Source: QHCE01 sp041743105
GTDB taxonomy: Bacteria > Actinomycetota > Actinomycetes > Mycobacteriales > QHCE01
Length of the DNA stretch: 52,054 bases
Assembly (NCBI GenBank): GCA_041743105.1
Contig: JBGTNI010000038.1
Coordinates: 1 to 52,054, forward strand
Direction: 5' to 3'
How positions within the stretch are numbered: position 1 is the stretch's first letter; each line of letters opens with the position of its first letter. Positions 32,735-41,745 of the stretch are shown in pieces. A program made the position numbers and the translations under genes. The notes under the pieces are model-generated. The model did no database searches and was not told the DNA's origin. It saw nothing but the letters and a program-made list of their open reading frames with translations.

Positions 32735-34138
32735 TTAGGACGAGCCGTAGACTTTGACCTCCTGCACGCCTAGGTGATACGGATTGGATCCTGTGGCTAC
32801 ACGTGGCAGCTCGGTAATCCATACCACCAGGAAGCGGACGTTCACCGCCTGAGGTAACACAAATGTCACCTCAGCGGGTGCGTTTTGCACTGGCTGTCCA
32901 AGGGTGGGGTAGGAGCTAATCGTGCTGCCGCGTGCCGCGGCCCCCCGTAGCTGAAGTGAAGCGCCCGGGGCCGACAACGATACTTCTACCTCTCGAACTT
33001 CGGTGGCTTTACCCAAGTCGACGACAACGCCCATCCCGGACTTGATCCCACCGAAATTAGCTCGGCGATAGCTATCGGGCTGCCACGCGGTCTGTGGCTT
33101 ACCGTCGATAGTCAACGCTGCACCGGCAAGTTCGGACCCGTCTCCCTCGGGGTCGAGGATACTTGCGGCCGCGGGCCGTAGCGCCTGCTTCCCAGCATCC
33201 GAGCCATTGCCGGATTCGCCGCTGAGTGGGTAGTTGGAGCCGCTGATATCCGGGAGTCCCACAGCACCGACCACTAGCCCCGCCGCGAGGATGCACGCGA
33301 TGCCGGCAATCGGGATTCCGAAGCGTTTCCACCTGGCGCGCTGCGGTGCTGGCTCTGCCGGCAATGTACTGAGTGGACCTAAGTCGGGATCGGCGATGTC
33401 GTAGCGGCGTATCTCCTGGGCGAGCGTTTCGGCGCTGACCTGGCCGATGCTCGGATCGAGTAGGTCCATTGCCAGTGCATCGAGATAGGAGGGTATGCCC
33501 GCCCGAACCTGTCGAGGTGAGCACAGCCTGCCATCGACTCGAACCGCTTCAGGTAGGTCCCGGAAGCCTACCGATGCCTCCAGCGGCCACGCTCCGGTGA
33601 GAGCTGCGTACAGCAGCCCGCCGATGGCTTTTACATCCTCCTCGGGCGGGACTGTGGCCGATAACTCCAAATGGGTGAACGTGAGTTCGCCTTGGTCATC
33701 CAGAAGAACCGTTCCCGGATCGAGTTGCCCGTGTGCCATACCGGTCCGGTGGATAGCTGCGACGGCGTCGGCCGCTGTGCGCGCCAGTTCCGCTGCGCGG
33801 TAGGGGTCAAAGGGGCCATCGGATCTGAGCACGTCGGTGAGCGTGCGGCCTTCCACCCACTCGCGGACCACGAAGGCCCGATCGCCTTCGTCAACCGCGT
33901 CGTAAACACCCAGCACGTTTGCGTGCTGGATTCGGCCAGCGCTACTGGCCGCCGACAACATCCCTTGTGCTAATTCGCCGCCAGGGACCCGTAACTCGAT
34001 ACTGACATCCCGACTGAGTAGGTCGTCGGTTCCGCGCCACAGTGAGTAACCGTTGTTGCTGTTTCCGTCGACGACCGCGTCGAGTCGATAGCGCCCGGCG
34101 AGGAGCTCGCCTTGCACTGGCGTACTCGCCTGGGTCAC
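32735..34138 (-). CDS. membrane-anchored pseudokinase, homologue of the MviN C-terminal half
   Basis: The 467-residue protein has a protein-kinase-like domain (residues 12-255) that has lost the catalytic set. The Lys region reads DVSIELRV, the catalytic loop reads HGQLDPGTVLL instead of HRDxxxxN, and the DFG position reads FTHLEL. One membrane helix (about 282-300, IPIAGIACILAAGLVVGAVG) is followed by an extracytoplasmic jelly-roll-like domain (DGKPQTAWQPDSYRR to the end). In M. tuberculosis this architecture is fused to MurJ (MviN, Rv3910), where the pseudokinase recruits FhaA when phosphorylated. Here it is a separate gene downstream of murJ. Confidence 0.88.
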   Translation of the reverse strand: MTQASTPVQGELLAGRYRLDAVVDGNSNNGYSLWRGTDDLLSRDVSIELRVPGGELAQGMLSAASSAGRIQHANVLGVYDAVDEGDRAFVVREWVEGRTLTDVLRSDGPFDPYRAAELARTAADAVAAIHRTGMAHGQLDPGTVLLDDQGELTFTHLELSATVPPEEDVKAIGGLLYAALTGAWPLEASVGFRDLPEAVRVDGRLCSPRQVRAGIPSYLDALAMDLLDPSIGQVSAETLAQEIRRYDIADPDLGPLSTLPAEPAPQRARWKRFGIPIAGIACILAAGLVVGAVGLPDISGSNYPLSGESGNGSDAGKQALRPAAASILDPEGDGSELAGAALTIDGKPQTAWQPDSYRRANFGGIKSGMGVVVDLGKATEVREVEVSLSAPGASLQLRGAAARGSTISSYPTLGQPVQNAPAEVTFVLPQAVNVRFLVVWITELPRVATGSNPYHLGVQEVKVYGSS

Positions 34139-34317
34139 AACATCCTCCTGCGCGGCCCCGCCGGCCGTACCTAGCCGACGTACGACTTCGAGACCATACT
34201 AATGAGATTACGGTTAGCTGGGTATGTATTGCATTGTCAGGTCAGCTAGACAGGCACTCATGGCTCGGTGGTGATGAACCGCTCTATACGAGGTTATCGT
34301 CTCTGCCTGGCCGTTTG

Positions 34318-36063
34318 CTACAGGCCGCGCCGACGCGCGAACTTGCGGCCCAGCGTGTCGATGAACTGCGACACCTCTGTAACGCGAAGGAAAACGGCAG
34401 CTGCAGCGAAGGTGATCGCTAGTGCGGTGCCCCCCATAGTGAGGGCCACAAGGCCTCCGGTCTTGCCTCCGCCGACCAGTTCGGTACAGCTGTAGGCGAT
34501 GCTCCATGCGGCCAGTCCCGCCAACACGGATGCAATAGCCAGTCGGGTCAGTGTCTGTAACACTCGACCGAGCTGTAGGTCACCCAGGCGGCGCCGCATC
34601 GCGATCGACAGCAGTCCCGCAGCTACGACGTACGACACCGCGTTACCGATCATCAGACCGACCACGACGTATGAGGTCGGAAGGCTGAGATAGAGCACGA
34701 TGTCGACGAAAAGCCGGATCGCAACGACGGGGATATTTATCAGCGCCGGTGTTTTAGTGTCACGCATCGCGTAGAAGGCAAATGTTTGCAGTTGACTGAT
34801 TGCGAACGGAACAAGTCCCAGGGCCACCGCAACAATGGCTACGCCGGTGCTTTCGGCGCGTCCCATGCTGAAATTTCCCCATTGGAAGGCTGCGATGGCG
34901 AGGGGAACGCCGAGCGCGATGTAGGCGGCGGTCGCCGGCATCAGCACGACGGAGGAGAGCCGCACGCCAAAAGAAAGCTGATTGGTGACGTCAGCGAACT
35001 TACCTTCGGCTGCCGCGGCACTCATCCGTGGCAGCAGTGCGGTGATGATGGAGACAGCGATAATGCCGTGCGCCATCATGAACAGCAGGTGCGCCGCGTT
35101 GTACACCGTCGGGCCCGGACCGCCGTCCTGTCCAGCCCGGTAGGCCAGCGCCATGGATACGAATACCCCGATCTGGCTTACCCCGACGTAGCAGAGCATC
35201 CAGCCGGCGAGCCGGCCCGCCTCCGCGAGGTTGCCGTTACGGAAGTCCCATCGCCAGCGCCACCGGAATCCCACTCGGCGCAGCACCGGCCAGAGGATCG
35301 CCGCTTGTAACGCCACACCGAACGTGGTTCCCAAGCCCAGCACCAGTACCTGATCGGCGGTTATGGTGGATGGGGTGGGCAGGGCCGGACCGGGCAGTGC
35401 GACGAATACCCCTGCCGTGGCGATGATAACCAGGTTGTTCAGGACCGGCGCCCACATGGGAGCCGCGAAATGCCCGCGAGTGTTCAGCACTGCCCCGAAC
35501 AGCGCTGCGACTCCATAGAAGAACAGCTCCGGTAGCAGCAGGTACGCCAGCACTGTTACCAGACGCTGGGTATCTGCCTCCGTACCGTCTTTGACTAACA
35601 AATGGGTAACCAACGGCGCGGCGGCAACAGCGATTACGGTAGCCACACCTAGCAACAGCACCGCCAAGCTGAGTAGACGCTGTACATATGCCTCGCCGCC
35701 GTCGGGGTCACGGCGCGCCCCGACAAGTAGCGGCACCACAACCGAGGCCAGCACTCCGCCGATCAGCAGCTCATAGACCATGTTGGGAAGGGTGTTCGCG
35801 ACCTGGTAGCTATCGCCGACCACAGCCGCGCCGAGCGCCGCGCCGATCACGGCTGTGCGAGCGAAGCCGGTGATGCGGGATATCAAGCTTCCCAGCGCCA
35901 TCACACTGCTGTGTCGAGCTACACCGGACGTCCCGGAGCTGGCAGGAGCAGGCAACGGATCGATGTCGACGTTTTCGGTGGTTTCGTCGGTTAAGGCGCC
36001 GAAGCTGCTCGCCCGATCGTGTGAAGCTGGGTGCTGTTGGAGTTCTTCGATGTCTCGTGCCAT
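34318..36063 (-). CDS. murJ: lipid II flippase MurJ (MviN)
   Basis: The 581-residue protein has a disordered N-terminal tail of about 55 residues and then about 14 membrane segments of the MviN/MurJ family, starting SSVMALGSLISRITGFARTA. Typical blocks are YQVANTLPNMVYELLIGGVL, ASVVVPLLV, FGAVLNTRGHFAAPMWAPVL and FYAMRDTKTPALINIPVVA. MurJ moves lipid II across the membrane for peptidoglycan synthesis. It stops after the last helix rather than continuing into the kinase-like domain found in mycobacterial MviN. The ATG at 36063 overlaps the Nudix stop (TGATG). A 179-base gap separates it from the pseudokinase gene. Confidence 0.94.
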   Translation of the reverse strand: MARDIEELQQHPASHDRASSFGALTDETTENVDIDPLPAPASSGTSGVARHSSVMALGSLISRITGFARTAVIGAALGAAVVGDSYQVANTLPNMVYELLIGGVLASVVVPLLVGARRDPDGGEAYVQRLLSLAVLLLGVATVIAVAAAPLVTHLLVKDGTEADTQRLVTVLAYLLLPELFFYGVAALFGAVLNTRGHFAAPMWAPVLNNLVIIATAGVFVALPGPALPTPSTITADQVLVLGLGTTFGVALQAAILWPVLRRVGFRWRWRWDFRNGNLAEAGRLAGWMLCYVGVSQIGVFVSMALAYRAGQDGGPGPTVYNAAHLLFMMAHGIIAVSIITALLPRMSAAAAEGKFADVTNQLSFGVRLSSVVLMPATAAYIALGVPLAIAAFQWGNFSMGRAESTGVAIVAVALGLVPFAISQLQTFAFYAMRDTKTPALINIPVVAIRLFVDIVLYLSLPTSYVVVGLMIGNAVSYVVAAGLLSIAMRRRLGDLQLGRVLQTLTRLAIASVLAGLAAWSIAYSCTELVGGGKTGGLVALTMGGTALAITFAAAAVFLRVTEVSQFIDTLGRKFARRRGL

Positions 36064-36539
36064 CAGCGTTGCTCCCAAAGCGCGGGAACGTCTGCCATGA
36101 GTGCCCTTTCATCGGCGTGACTTAGTCGCTTTGCGACGCCGGCTAGTGGAACCCACGCCACTTCGGTGACCTCGATGTCGGCATCGGAAAGCGTTCCACC
36201 GACGGCTCGTAGCAGGAAATGATGCACCGTCTTGTGGATGCGTTTTCCACTGGAGATGAACCAGTACTGCACGCTTCCGAGTGGAGCGACAATCTCGCCC
36301 GTGATCCCGGTTTCTTCCTGTATTTCGCGTATAGCGGCGCGCTCAAGAGTCTCACCGGGCTCGACCTTACCCTTAGGTAACGCCCAGATTAGGCTGCCGC
36401 GACGGCTGAGTTTGCCGATGAGTGCCCCGGCCAGAGGTTCGGAGTTGGCGTCAAGCACCAGTCCGCCGGCGGACACCTCGTTGACTCGACTAAGGCGGCG
36501 CCGAGGACTGCCGCGAGAATGTCGGGTCACCGGCGCCAC
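36063..36539 (-). CDS. Nudix hydrolase, MutT4-like
   Basis: The 158-residue protein carries a perfect Nudix box, GKVEPGETLERAAIREIQEETGI (about 57-79; key residues Gly, Glu, Arg-Glu and Glu-Glu). The surrounding features SAGGLVLD, WALPKGK and a VPLAGVAKRLSH tail are those of the protein encoded beside mviN and pcnA in mycobacteria (MutT4). It probably hydrolyses a nucleotide diphosphate derivative. In M. tuberculosis a large secreted protein gene (Rv3909) lies between this gene and mviN; here the two overlap directly. Confidence 0.88.
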   Translation of the reverse strand: MAPVTRHSRGSPRRRLSRVNEVSAGGLVLDANSEPLAGALIGKLSRRGSLIWALPKGKVEPGETLERAAIREIQEETGITGEIVAPLGSVQYWFISSGKRIHKTVHHFLLRAVGGTLSDADIEVTEVAWVPLAGVAKRLSHADERALMADVPALWEQR

Positions 36540-36627
36540 CCTACCCTGAAAGGTGGGCGATGCCGCCTCACCATGCTTGTAACCTGCTCAGTCGCTACGT
36601 GGCATAAAAGAGATGAAGGACGATCTT

Positions 36628-38103
36628 GTGGCTACCGTACAACCCACATCTGGTGGTGTCCTCTCGCAGCAGCAGCACCGCCTGTTGAGCGCGGTCGAGC
36701 TGTCGGCTCCAGTCCTGCAACTGGGCCAGCGCTTCGCCAGCGGCGGACATCAGCTCCATCTCGTGGGCGGATCGGTGCGCGACGCACTGCTGGGTAGACC
36801 CGGTAACGATATTGACCTATGCACGGACGCTCGGCCGGAATCGGTTATAGCGCTTTTAGACGGCTGGGCACAGACAACGTGGACCACTGGGATCGAATTC
36901 GGCACGGTGGGCGCTGCTCGCAACGGAGTCCGCGTTGAGATCACAACGTTTCGGGCCGACCGTTACGACCGGATCAGTCGCAACCCCGAGGTAGCGTATG
37001 GTTCGTCGCTTACCGAAGATCTGAGGCGGCGCGATTTCACGGTGAACGCCATGGCGCTGTCGGTTCCTGGACGGGTTTTCACCGATCCCTATGGTGGCCT
37101 GGCAGACCTTGCGGCTCGGCAGCTGAGAACGCCGGGCGCCGCCACCGACTCGTTCTCCGATGACCCGCTGCGGTTGTTACGCGCTGCTCGGTTCGTCGCC
37201 CAGTTGGAGTTCTCGATGACCGAAGAACTCCTCGCCGCGATGAGTTCTTCGGCAGAGCAGATCACTCGGGTCACGGCGGAGCGAGTTCGAGACGAGTTCA
37301 GTAAACTGTTGTGCGGCAGCGATCCGGTTGCCGGGCTGCGGCTCATGGTGCATACCGGGTTGGCGGAGTATGTACTGCCGGAACTGCCTGGTATGCAACT
37401 GGCGATCGACGAGCACCACCAACACAAAGATGTGTACGAACATTCGTTGACAGTGCTGTCTCAGGCCATCGAGTTAGAAGATCCCGAGAGCCCCGAAGGC
37501 TCGCCGGACCTAGTGCTGCGGCTGGCTGCCGTGCTCCATGACATCGGCAAGCCAGCGACTCGACGCCACGAGCCTGGCGGCGGAGTGAGTTTTCACCACC
37601 ACGAGGTCGTGGGTGCCAAGCTTGCCCGTAAGCGGTTGCGCGCGATGCGGTACCCCAAAGACGTGGTGGAAGCGGTAAGCACCCTGGTGTTTCTGCACTT
37701 GAGGTTCCATGGTTTCGGTCGCGGCGAATGGACCGATTCGGCCGTACGACGCTATGTCACCGACGCTGGTCCGCTACTGCCCCGGCTACACAAGCTCGTG
37801 CGTTCGGACTGCACGACCCGAAACCGTCGTCGCGCGGCGATCCTGGCGTCTACCTACGACGCACTCGAAGAGCGGATAGCTGTACTTCAAGAGAAGGAAG
37901 ACCTTGCGCGGGTGCGACCCGATCTGGACGGAAACGAGATCATGCAACTCCTGGGAGTATCGCCGGGCCCACTGGTCGGTCGGGCGTGGCAACACCTCAA
38001 GGAGCTTCGGCTCAATCACGGTCCGCTGGATCGCACTCAGGCCGAAGCGGAGCTCCGCCGCTGGGCCGTGTCTCAGGGAATCGAGCCACCGGGCAGCGGG
38101 TGA
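36628..38103 (+). CDS. CCA tRNA nucleotidyltransferase with HD domain
   Basis: The 491-residue enzyme adds or repairs the tRNA 3' CCA, needed here because both tRNA genes in the window lack an encoded CCA. The polymerase-beta-type head has HLVGGSVRDALLGRPGNDID (the metal-binding Asp pair), then EFGTVGA and the RRRDFTVNAMAL motif. The HD domain contains HKDVYEHSLTVLSQAI and LAAVLHDIGKPATRR. The GTG at 36628 is preferred because AAGGA lies 7 bases upstream; an ATG at 36613 has no usable signal. It is divergent from the Nudix/murJ operon. It corresponds to pcnA of M. tuberculosis by position. Confidence 0.93.
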   Translation: MATVQPTSGGVLSQQQHRLLSAVELSAPVLQLGQRFASGGHQLHLVGGSVRDALLGRPGNDIDLCTDARPESVIALLDGWAQTTWTTGIEFGTVGAARNGVRVEITTFRADRYDRISRNPEVAYGSSLTEDLRRRDFTVNAMALSVPGRVFTDPYGGLADLAARQLRTPGAATDSFSDDPLRLLRAARFVAQLEFSMTEELLAAMSSSAEQITRVTAERVRDEFSKLLCGSDPVAGLRLMVHTGLAEYVLPELPGMQLAIDEHHQHKDVYEHSLTVLSQAIELEDPESPEGSPDLVLRLAAVLHDIGKPATRRHEPGGGVSFHHHEVVGAKLARKRLRAMRYPKDVVEAVSTLVFLHLRFHGFGRGEWTDSAVRRYVTDAGPLLPRLHKLVRSDCTTRNRRRAAILASTYDALEERIAVLQEKEDLARVRPDLDGNEIMQLLGVSPGPLVGRAWQHLKELRLNHGPLDRTQAEAELRRWAVSQGIEPPGSG

Positions 38104-38213
38104 GCATCGTCCCTGGAACCGCTATGAAGCGTATCCGCGAAACAAGTCACACGTCTTTTCACCTTTTAGCCAAAGACGCTCGGCGGCGACGCCACCGAGG
38201 TTAGGATTGCGAG

Positions 38214-38606
38214 GTGAACGATCGCCGACGCTACCGCCGAAACAGGCCGCGCCGGGGCTTTAGGGCCGCGATGGCCGCCGCAGCGGGGATTGTATCTGGA
38301 GTTACCACTGGGATTTACACGGCTAAAAGTGGTGCGTCTCCCAGTGACGCGGTCAGGTACGGGGTCTATGCCGGTACGTGGACGTCGAGCGCCTTTGTAG
38401 GCTGGAATGTTAGAGGTTGGCCGCAAATAGCTTTCCAGACGGTCGCTGCACCGGTGGCCGCCGACGAGATCGTCGGGATTCCTCAAGTCCCAGACCTCCC
38501 AGGTTTTGAAGGCCTGGGTACTGGTGCGGAAGCTTCCGCGGCCATCGGATTCGCTGTCCGGAAGCTCGGCAGGGCATCTGGCAGCTCACATCGGCGCCGC
38601 CATTAG
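38214..38606 (+). CDS. hypothetical basic/membrane-associated protein
   Basis: I do not recognise this 130-residue protein. It has a strongly basic N-terminus, a weakly hydrophobic Ala/Gly-rich stretch (AAMAAAAGIVSGVTTGIY), a second one near residues 95-110 and a basic C-terminus. The GTG at 38214 lies 6 bases after a good actinobacterial -10 box (TAGGAT at 38202-38207), so it may be read from a leaderless transcript. A 110-base gap follows the CCA enzyme, and the next gene is a Nudix hydrolase on the same strand. Confidence 0.5.
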   Translation: MNDRRRYRRNRPRRGFRAAMAAAAGIVSGVTTGIYTAKSGASPSDAVRYGVYAGTWTSSAFVGWNVRGWPQIAFQTVAAPVAADEIVGIPQVPDLPGFEGLGTGAEASAAIGFAVRKLGRASGSSHRRRH

Positions 38607-38653
38607 AAATTAGGAGCTTCACCAAACGCCGTCGCTGTGGCAGTATCGCCGCG

Positions 38654-39205
38654 ATGAGCGATGCATTCACGGGCAGTGCCCGCCTGCCTATCATGAACCA
38701 TACCCGGACCACTATGGCGGCTGGCCTAGCCATCTCACGCGGCGCCCTGCTCCTAATGGTTCGGCAATCTCGTGCCAGCGGGATGCGTTGGGAGCTGCCT
38801 TCTGGTTGTCAGGAAGCCGGCGAGACGGCCGAAGAAGTGGCGGTCCGTGAGGTATACGAAGAGACCGGCCTCAAGGCGGCAGTTGGTCCACTGATCGCCA
38901 CGTTCTCCTCCTACCGTCCCAAGCAGTCATCGGTGGTGCTTGGGGCGATGTACCGCGGCGAGTTACTCGACGTCGACTCACACCCCGTTCCACAGGTGGC
39001 CGACGGGATTGTCTCGGCGGAATTCGTGGACCCTTATCAGCTTCCTCACAACGAGATGGGGGCGCTCACGACCGCGATCCTGCGTCGTTGGTGGCCCCCG
39101 CGAAGCGGCATTGCCCTGGCGCCGTGGCATGTGGAGCTGTGCCGCGACGTAGCAGGCTATCGAGGTGTCGACAGCGCCACTACCGAGCTACGGCCCATTG
39201 GCTAG
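38654..39205 (+). CDS. Nudix hydrolase
   Basis: The 183-residue protein has a perfect Nudix box: Gly at GCQEAGETAEE, then VAVREVYEETGL, about residues 56-78, preceded by MRWELPSG. The C-terminal part (VSAEFVDPYQLPHNEMG) is of the same fold. The substrate is unknown. The ATG at 38654 has no clear ribosome binding site; an ATG at 38693 (MNHTRTTMAAG) is a possible alternative. A strong hairpin follows the stop. Confidence 0.85.
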   Translation: MSDAFTGSARLPIMNHTRTTMAAGLAISRGALLLMVRQSRASGMRWELPSGCQEAGETAEEVAVREVYEETGLKAAVGPLIATFSSYRPKQSSVVLGAMYRGELLDVDSHPVPQVADGIVSAEFVDPYQLPHNEMGALTTAILRRWWPPRSGIALAPWHVELCRDVAGYRGVDSATTELRPIG

Positions 39206-39241
39206 CGATGTGATTGGGGCACAGCGCGACAAACCTTCATG

Positions 39242-39283
39242 GACTGCATACAACGCCAGGACGCCTTAGCGTTGTATGCAGTC
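39242..39283. terminator. perfect 15-bp hairpin between convergent genes
   Basis: GACTGCATACAACGC (39242-39256) is exactly complementary to GCGTTGTATGCAGTC (39269-39283), with a 12-base loop. It lies 36 bases after the Nudix stop and 11 bases beyond the end of the convergent lipoprotein gene, so it can end both transcripts. Confidence 0.8.
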
Positions 39284-39294
39284 AGCACAAACCT

Positions 39295-39792
39295 CTAAAT
39301 TCCGAGACCGATAGTAAAGCTTCTGCCACCCGGTTCTTCGATCCGAAGCTTGCCACCGGCCCACTTGTTGCCAGGCACGTCGAATATGAGGCCGACTTCC
39401 TTCGAAAGGCCGGCCGGTAGTGTCACCTCGTTCAGATCGCCCTGGCTGAGTGCCTTGTGTTCTTTGCCGTCGGAGGCTACGTACTTCGTGGCTGTCTCAC
39501 TGAAGCTGTGTGAGGTACTGCCCTCGTTGTAGACCTTGGATTGGACGAAAACGTAGATACCTTTAGGTTTGCCAAGCCCCATTTCATCGACGGCATCCCT
39601 GGATGTTGAGGAATTCATAACCTGATATGAAATCCCGTCTATGGAGGCGACCTTGTCGCCCGCGGAGTACTCCGCGGCACCGCTATCGCTGCTGCTATTA
39701 CCATTACCGTCAGAACTTGACTCGGACCCACACCCTGTGGCCAGCAGACAGGTCGTAATGAGAGCACCCAGTATGATCGAAATGCGACGCAT
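39295..39792 (-). CDS. putative lipoprotein, DUF4352-like
   Basis: The 165-residue precursor has a lipoprotein signal (MRRISIILGALITTCLLATG followed by the lipobox Cys), then a Ser/Asn/Gly-rich linker of about 25 residues. A small beta-sandwich domain follows, with YVFVQSKVYNEGSTSHSFS, KYVASDGKEH and LPAGLSKEVGLIFDVPGNK. These features match the DUF4352 fold found in many actinobacterial lipoproteins. The function is unknown. The ATG at 39792 follows AGAGGA by about 4 bases. Confidence 0.8.
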   Translation of the reverse strand: MRRISIILGALITTCLLATGCGSESSSDGNGNSSSDSGAAEYSAGDKVASIDGISYQVMNSSTSRDAVDEMGLGKPKGIYVFVQSKVYNEGSTSHSFSETATKYVASDGKEHKALSQGDLNEVTLPAGLSKEVGLIFDVPGNKWAGGKLRIEEPGGRSFTIGLGI

Positions 39793-39924
39793 AAATCCTC
39801 TTTTTCGAAGTCGCGTAAACCTGCCCAACTATTACACGAACACACGTGCATATGTTGGATAGGTACCTCGATAACAACCAGTCACCACTACGGGGTGGTA
39901 CTAGCGTACGAGTAACGCGCTCGC

Positions 39925-41004
39925 TTAGCGCTCGATCTCGCCGCGGATGAAGCGTTCGACGGAGTCGCGTGCGATGGAGTCGTCGTACTGCTCCGGCGGC
40001 GACTTCATGAAGTAGCTGGAGGCCGAGAGGATCGGTCCGCCGATACCGCGGTCCTTAGCGATCTTTGCCGCGCGTACCGCGTCGATGATGACACCGGCCG
40101 AGTTCGGCGAGTCCCAGACCTCAAGCTTGTATTCCAGATTGAGGGGGGTGTCCCCAAAAGACTTTCCCTCTAGACGGACATACGCCCATTTGCGGTCGTC
40201 GAGCCACGGCACGTGGTCGGACGGGCCGATGTGCACATCGGCCTTGGCCATTTCGTGCGGAATCTGAGAGGTTACCGATTGTGTCTTGGAGATTTTTTTC
40301 GAGAGTAGACGCTTGCGTTCCAGCATGTTCATGAAGTCCATGTTGCCGCCGAAGTTGAGTTGGTAGGTACGCAGCAGCTCTACGCCGCGGTCCTCGAACA
40401 ACTTGGCCATCACACGGTGGGTGATGGTGGCGCCCACTTGAGACTTGATGTCATCGCCCACGATAGGCACGCCGGCGTCGGTGAACTTCTGCGCCCACTC
40501 GGGGTCGCTGGCGATGAATACGGGTAGGGCGTTCACGAACGCCACCCCGGCATCGATCGCACATTGGGCGTAGAACCGGTCAGCCTGCTCCGATCCGACC
40601 GGGAGGTAGGAGATCAGTACATCGGCGCGGCTCTCGACAAGTGCGGCGACTACGTCGGCCGGCTCCTCATCGGACTCGGTGATGATCTGGGAGTAGTACT
40701 CGCCCAGTCCGTCGAGGGTAGGTCCGCGTTGCACCGTAACGCCGGTGGGGGGTACATCGCAGATCTTGATCGTGTTGTTCTCGCTGGCGGTGATCGCGGC
40801 GGAAAGATCCTGTCCGACCTTCTTGGCGTCGACGTCGAACGCGGCCACGAACTCGATGTCACCGATGTGGTAGTCACCGAACTGCACATGCATCAGGCCT
40901 GGGACGCGCTTTGCCGGGTCAGCGCCTGAGTAGTAGTGCACGCCTTGGATCAGGGATGTGGCGCAGTTACCTACACCGACAATGGCGACGCGTATCGAAC
41001 TCAT
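39925..41004 (-). CDS. ino1: inositol-1-phosphate synthase (myo-inositol-3-phosphate synthase)
   Basis: The 359-residue NAD-dependent enzyme converts glucose 6-phosphate to inositol 1-phosphate, the entry step to phosphatidylinositol, mannosides and mycothiol in mycolata. Motifs are VAIVGVGNCATSLIQGVHYY at the N-terminus, VNALPVFIASDPEWAQKFTD, VGDDIKSQVGATITHRVMAK (about 195-215) and TYQLNFGGNMDFMNML. The ATG at 41004 follows AAGGAGG. The upstream padR gene on the same strand and order match Rv0046c-Rv0047c. Confidence 0.96.
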   Translation of the reverse strand: MSSIRVAIVGVGNCATSLIQGVHYYSGADPAKRVPGLMHVQFGDYHIGDIEFVAAFDVDAKKVGQDLSAAITASENNTIKICDVPPTGVTVQRGPTLDGLGEYYSQIITESDEEPADVVAALVESRADVLISYLPVGSEQADRFYAQCAIDAGVAFVNALPVFIASDPEWAQKFTDAGVPIVGDDIKSQVGATITHRVMAKLFEDRGVELLRTYQLNFGGNMDFMNMLERKRLLSKKISKTQSVTSQIPHEMAKADVHIGPSDHVPWLDDRKWAYVRLEGKSFGDTPLNLEYKLEVWDSPNSAGVIIDAVRAAKIAKDRGIGGPILSASSYFMKSPPEQYDDSIARDSVERFIRGEIER

Positions 41005-41061
41005 CGGTCCTCCTTCAATCGATCGCGCGGCATTGACCGCACGGTAGGTGTTCACTCACGC

Positions 41062-41625
41062 TCACTGCTGCGAGCGTTGCTCCGGTGCTGGAGAAAGTTC
41101 ATGGGCAATGAGCTCGTTGAGCCATCGAACCTCACGATCGGCGGCGTCTAGTCCGTGACGTTGCAACTCGAGGGTGTAGCCGTCCAGTCGCTGACCCGCC
41201 CGATGCAGGACGTTGCGCAGCCCTTCCCGCTTTTCTTCGACACGCCGCCGCCGCCCCTCCAGGATGCGCAGGCGCACCGCCGGGTCGGTCTTGCCGAAGA
41301 AGGCGAAGTGGACACCGAACGCCTCGTCGTCGTAACAGTCGGGACCGGTTTCGGCGATGAGGTGGGAAAAGTGCTCTTTACCTTCGGCGGTGATGCGGTA
41401 CACAACCTTGCCCCGACGAGAGGTCAGTGGCGGCGCGACCTGCGCTGGGTTTGGTGCTTCTTCGGCCAACCAGCCGGCTTCACGCATTCTGCGTAATACC
41501 GGGTAGAGGGAACCGTAGGAGAACGCCGCCCGGATCGCACCGAGCTTGGTGCTGAGTTCCTTCCGAACCTCATAGCCGTGCAGTGGACCATCGTGCAATA
41601 TGCCGAGAACTGCCAGCTCTAGCAT
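41062..41625 (-). CDS. PadR-family transcriptional regulator
   Basis: The 187-residue protein has the PadR winged helix at residues 1-90: MLELAVLGILHDGPLHGYEV, RAAFSYGSLYPVLRRMREAG and VVYRITAEGKEHFSHL. A helical dimerisation tail of the VirR-C type (RLRILEGRRRRVEEKREGL) follows. It lies 57 bases upstream of ino1 and is probably co-transcribed with it. A 21-base palindrome of PadR type sits 55 bases upstream of its start in the divergent promoter region, which suggests autoregulation and control of the divergent gene. Confidence 0.92.
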   Translation of the reverse strand: MLELAVLGILHDGPLHGYEVRKELSTKLGAIRAAFSYGSLYPVLRRMREAGWLAEEAPNPAQVAPPLTSRRGKVVYRITAEGKEHFSHLIAETGPDCYDDEAFGVHFAFFGKTDPAVRLRILEGRRRRVEEKREGLRNVLHRAGQRLDGYTLELQRHGLDAADREVRWLNELIAHELSPAPEQRSQQ

Positions 41626-41679
41626 GGCGGCCCCCGATCGAGTAACAGTGCAATGAACACCACGGCGATAGATACAGAC

Positions 41680-41700
41680 GATGTATCGGTCCGATACATC
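41680..41700. promoter_or_regulatory. PadR-type operator palindrome
   Basis: The perfect inverted repeat GATGTATCGG-T-CCGATACATC contains ATGTAT and ATACAT half-sites 7 bases apart, close to the classical PadR arrangement ATGTAT-N8-ATACAT. It lies between padR (minus, start 41625) and the DUF5318 gene (plus, start about 41746). Confidence 0.75.
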
Positions 41701-41710
41701 GAGCTACTCC

Positions 41711-41739
41711 CTGGACTGTACACCACCAACCGGTACGCT
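41711..41739 (+). promoter_or_regulatory. putative promoter of the DUF5318 gene
   Basis: CTGGAC at 41711-41716 (-35-like) and TACGCT at 41734-41739 (actinobacterial TANNNT -10) are 17 bases apart. The expected start point is at about 41746, which is the GTG start codon itself. This predicts a leaderless mRNA. The PadR palindrome ends 10 bases upstream of the -35 box. Confidence 0.55.
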
Positions 41740-41745
41740 GGGGAG

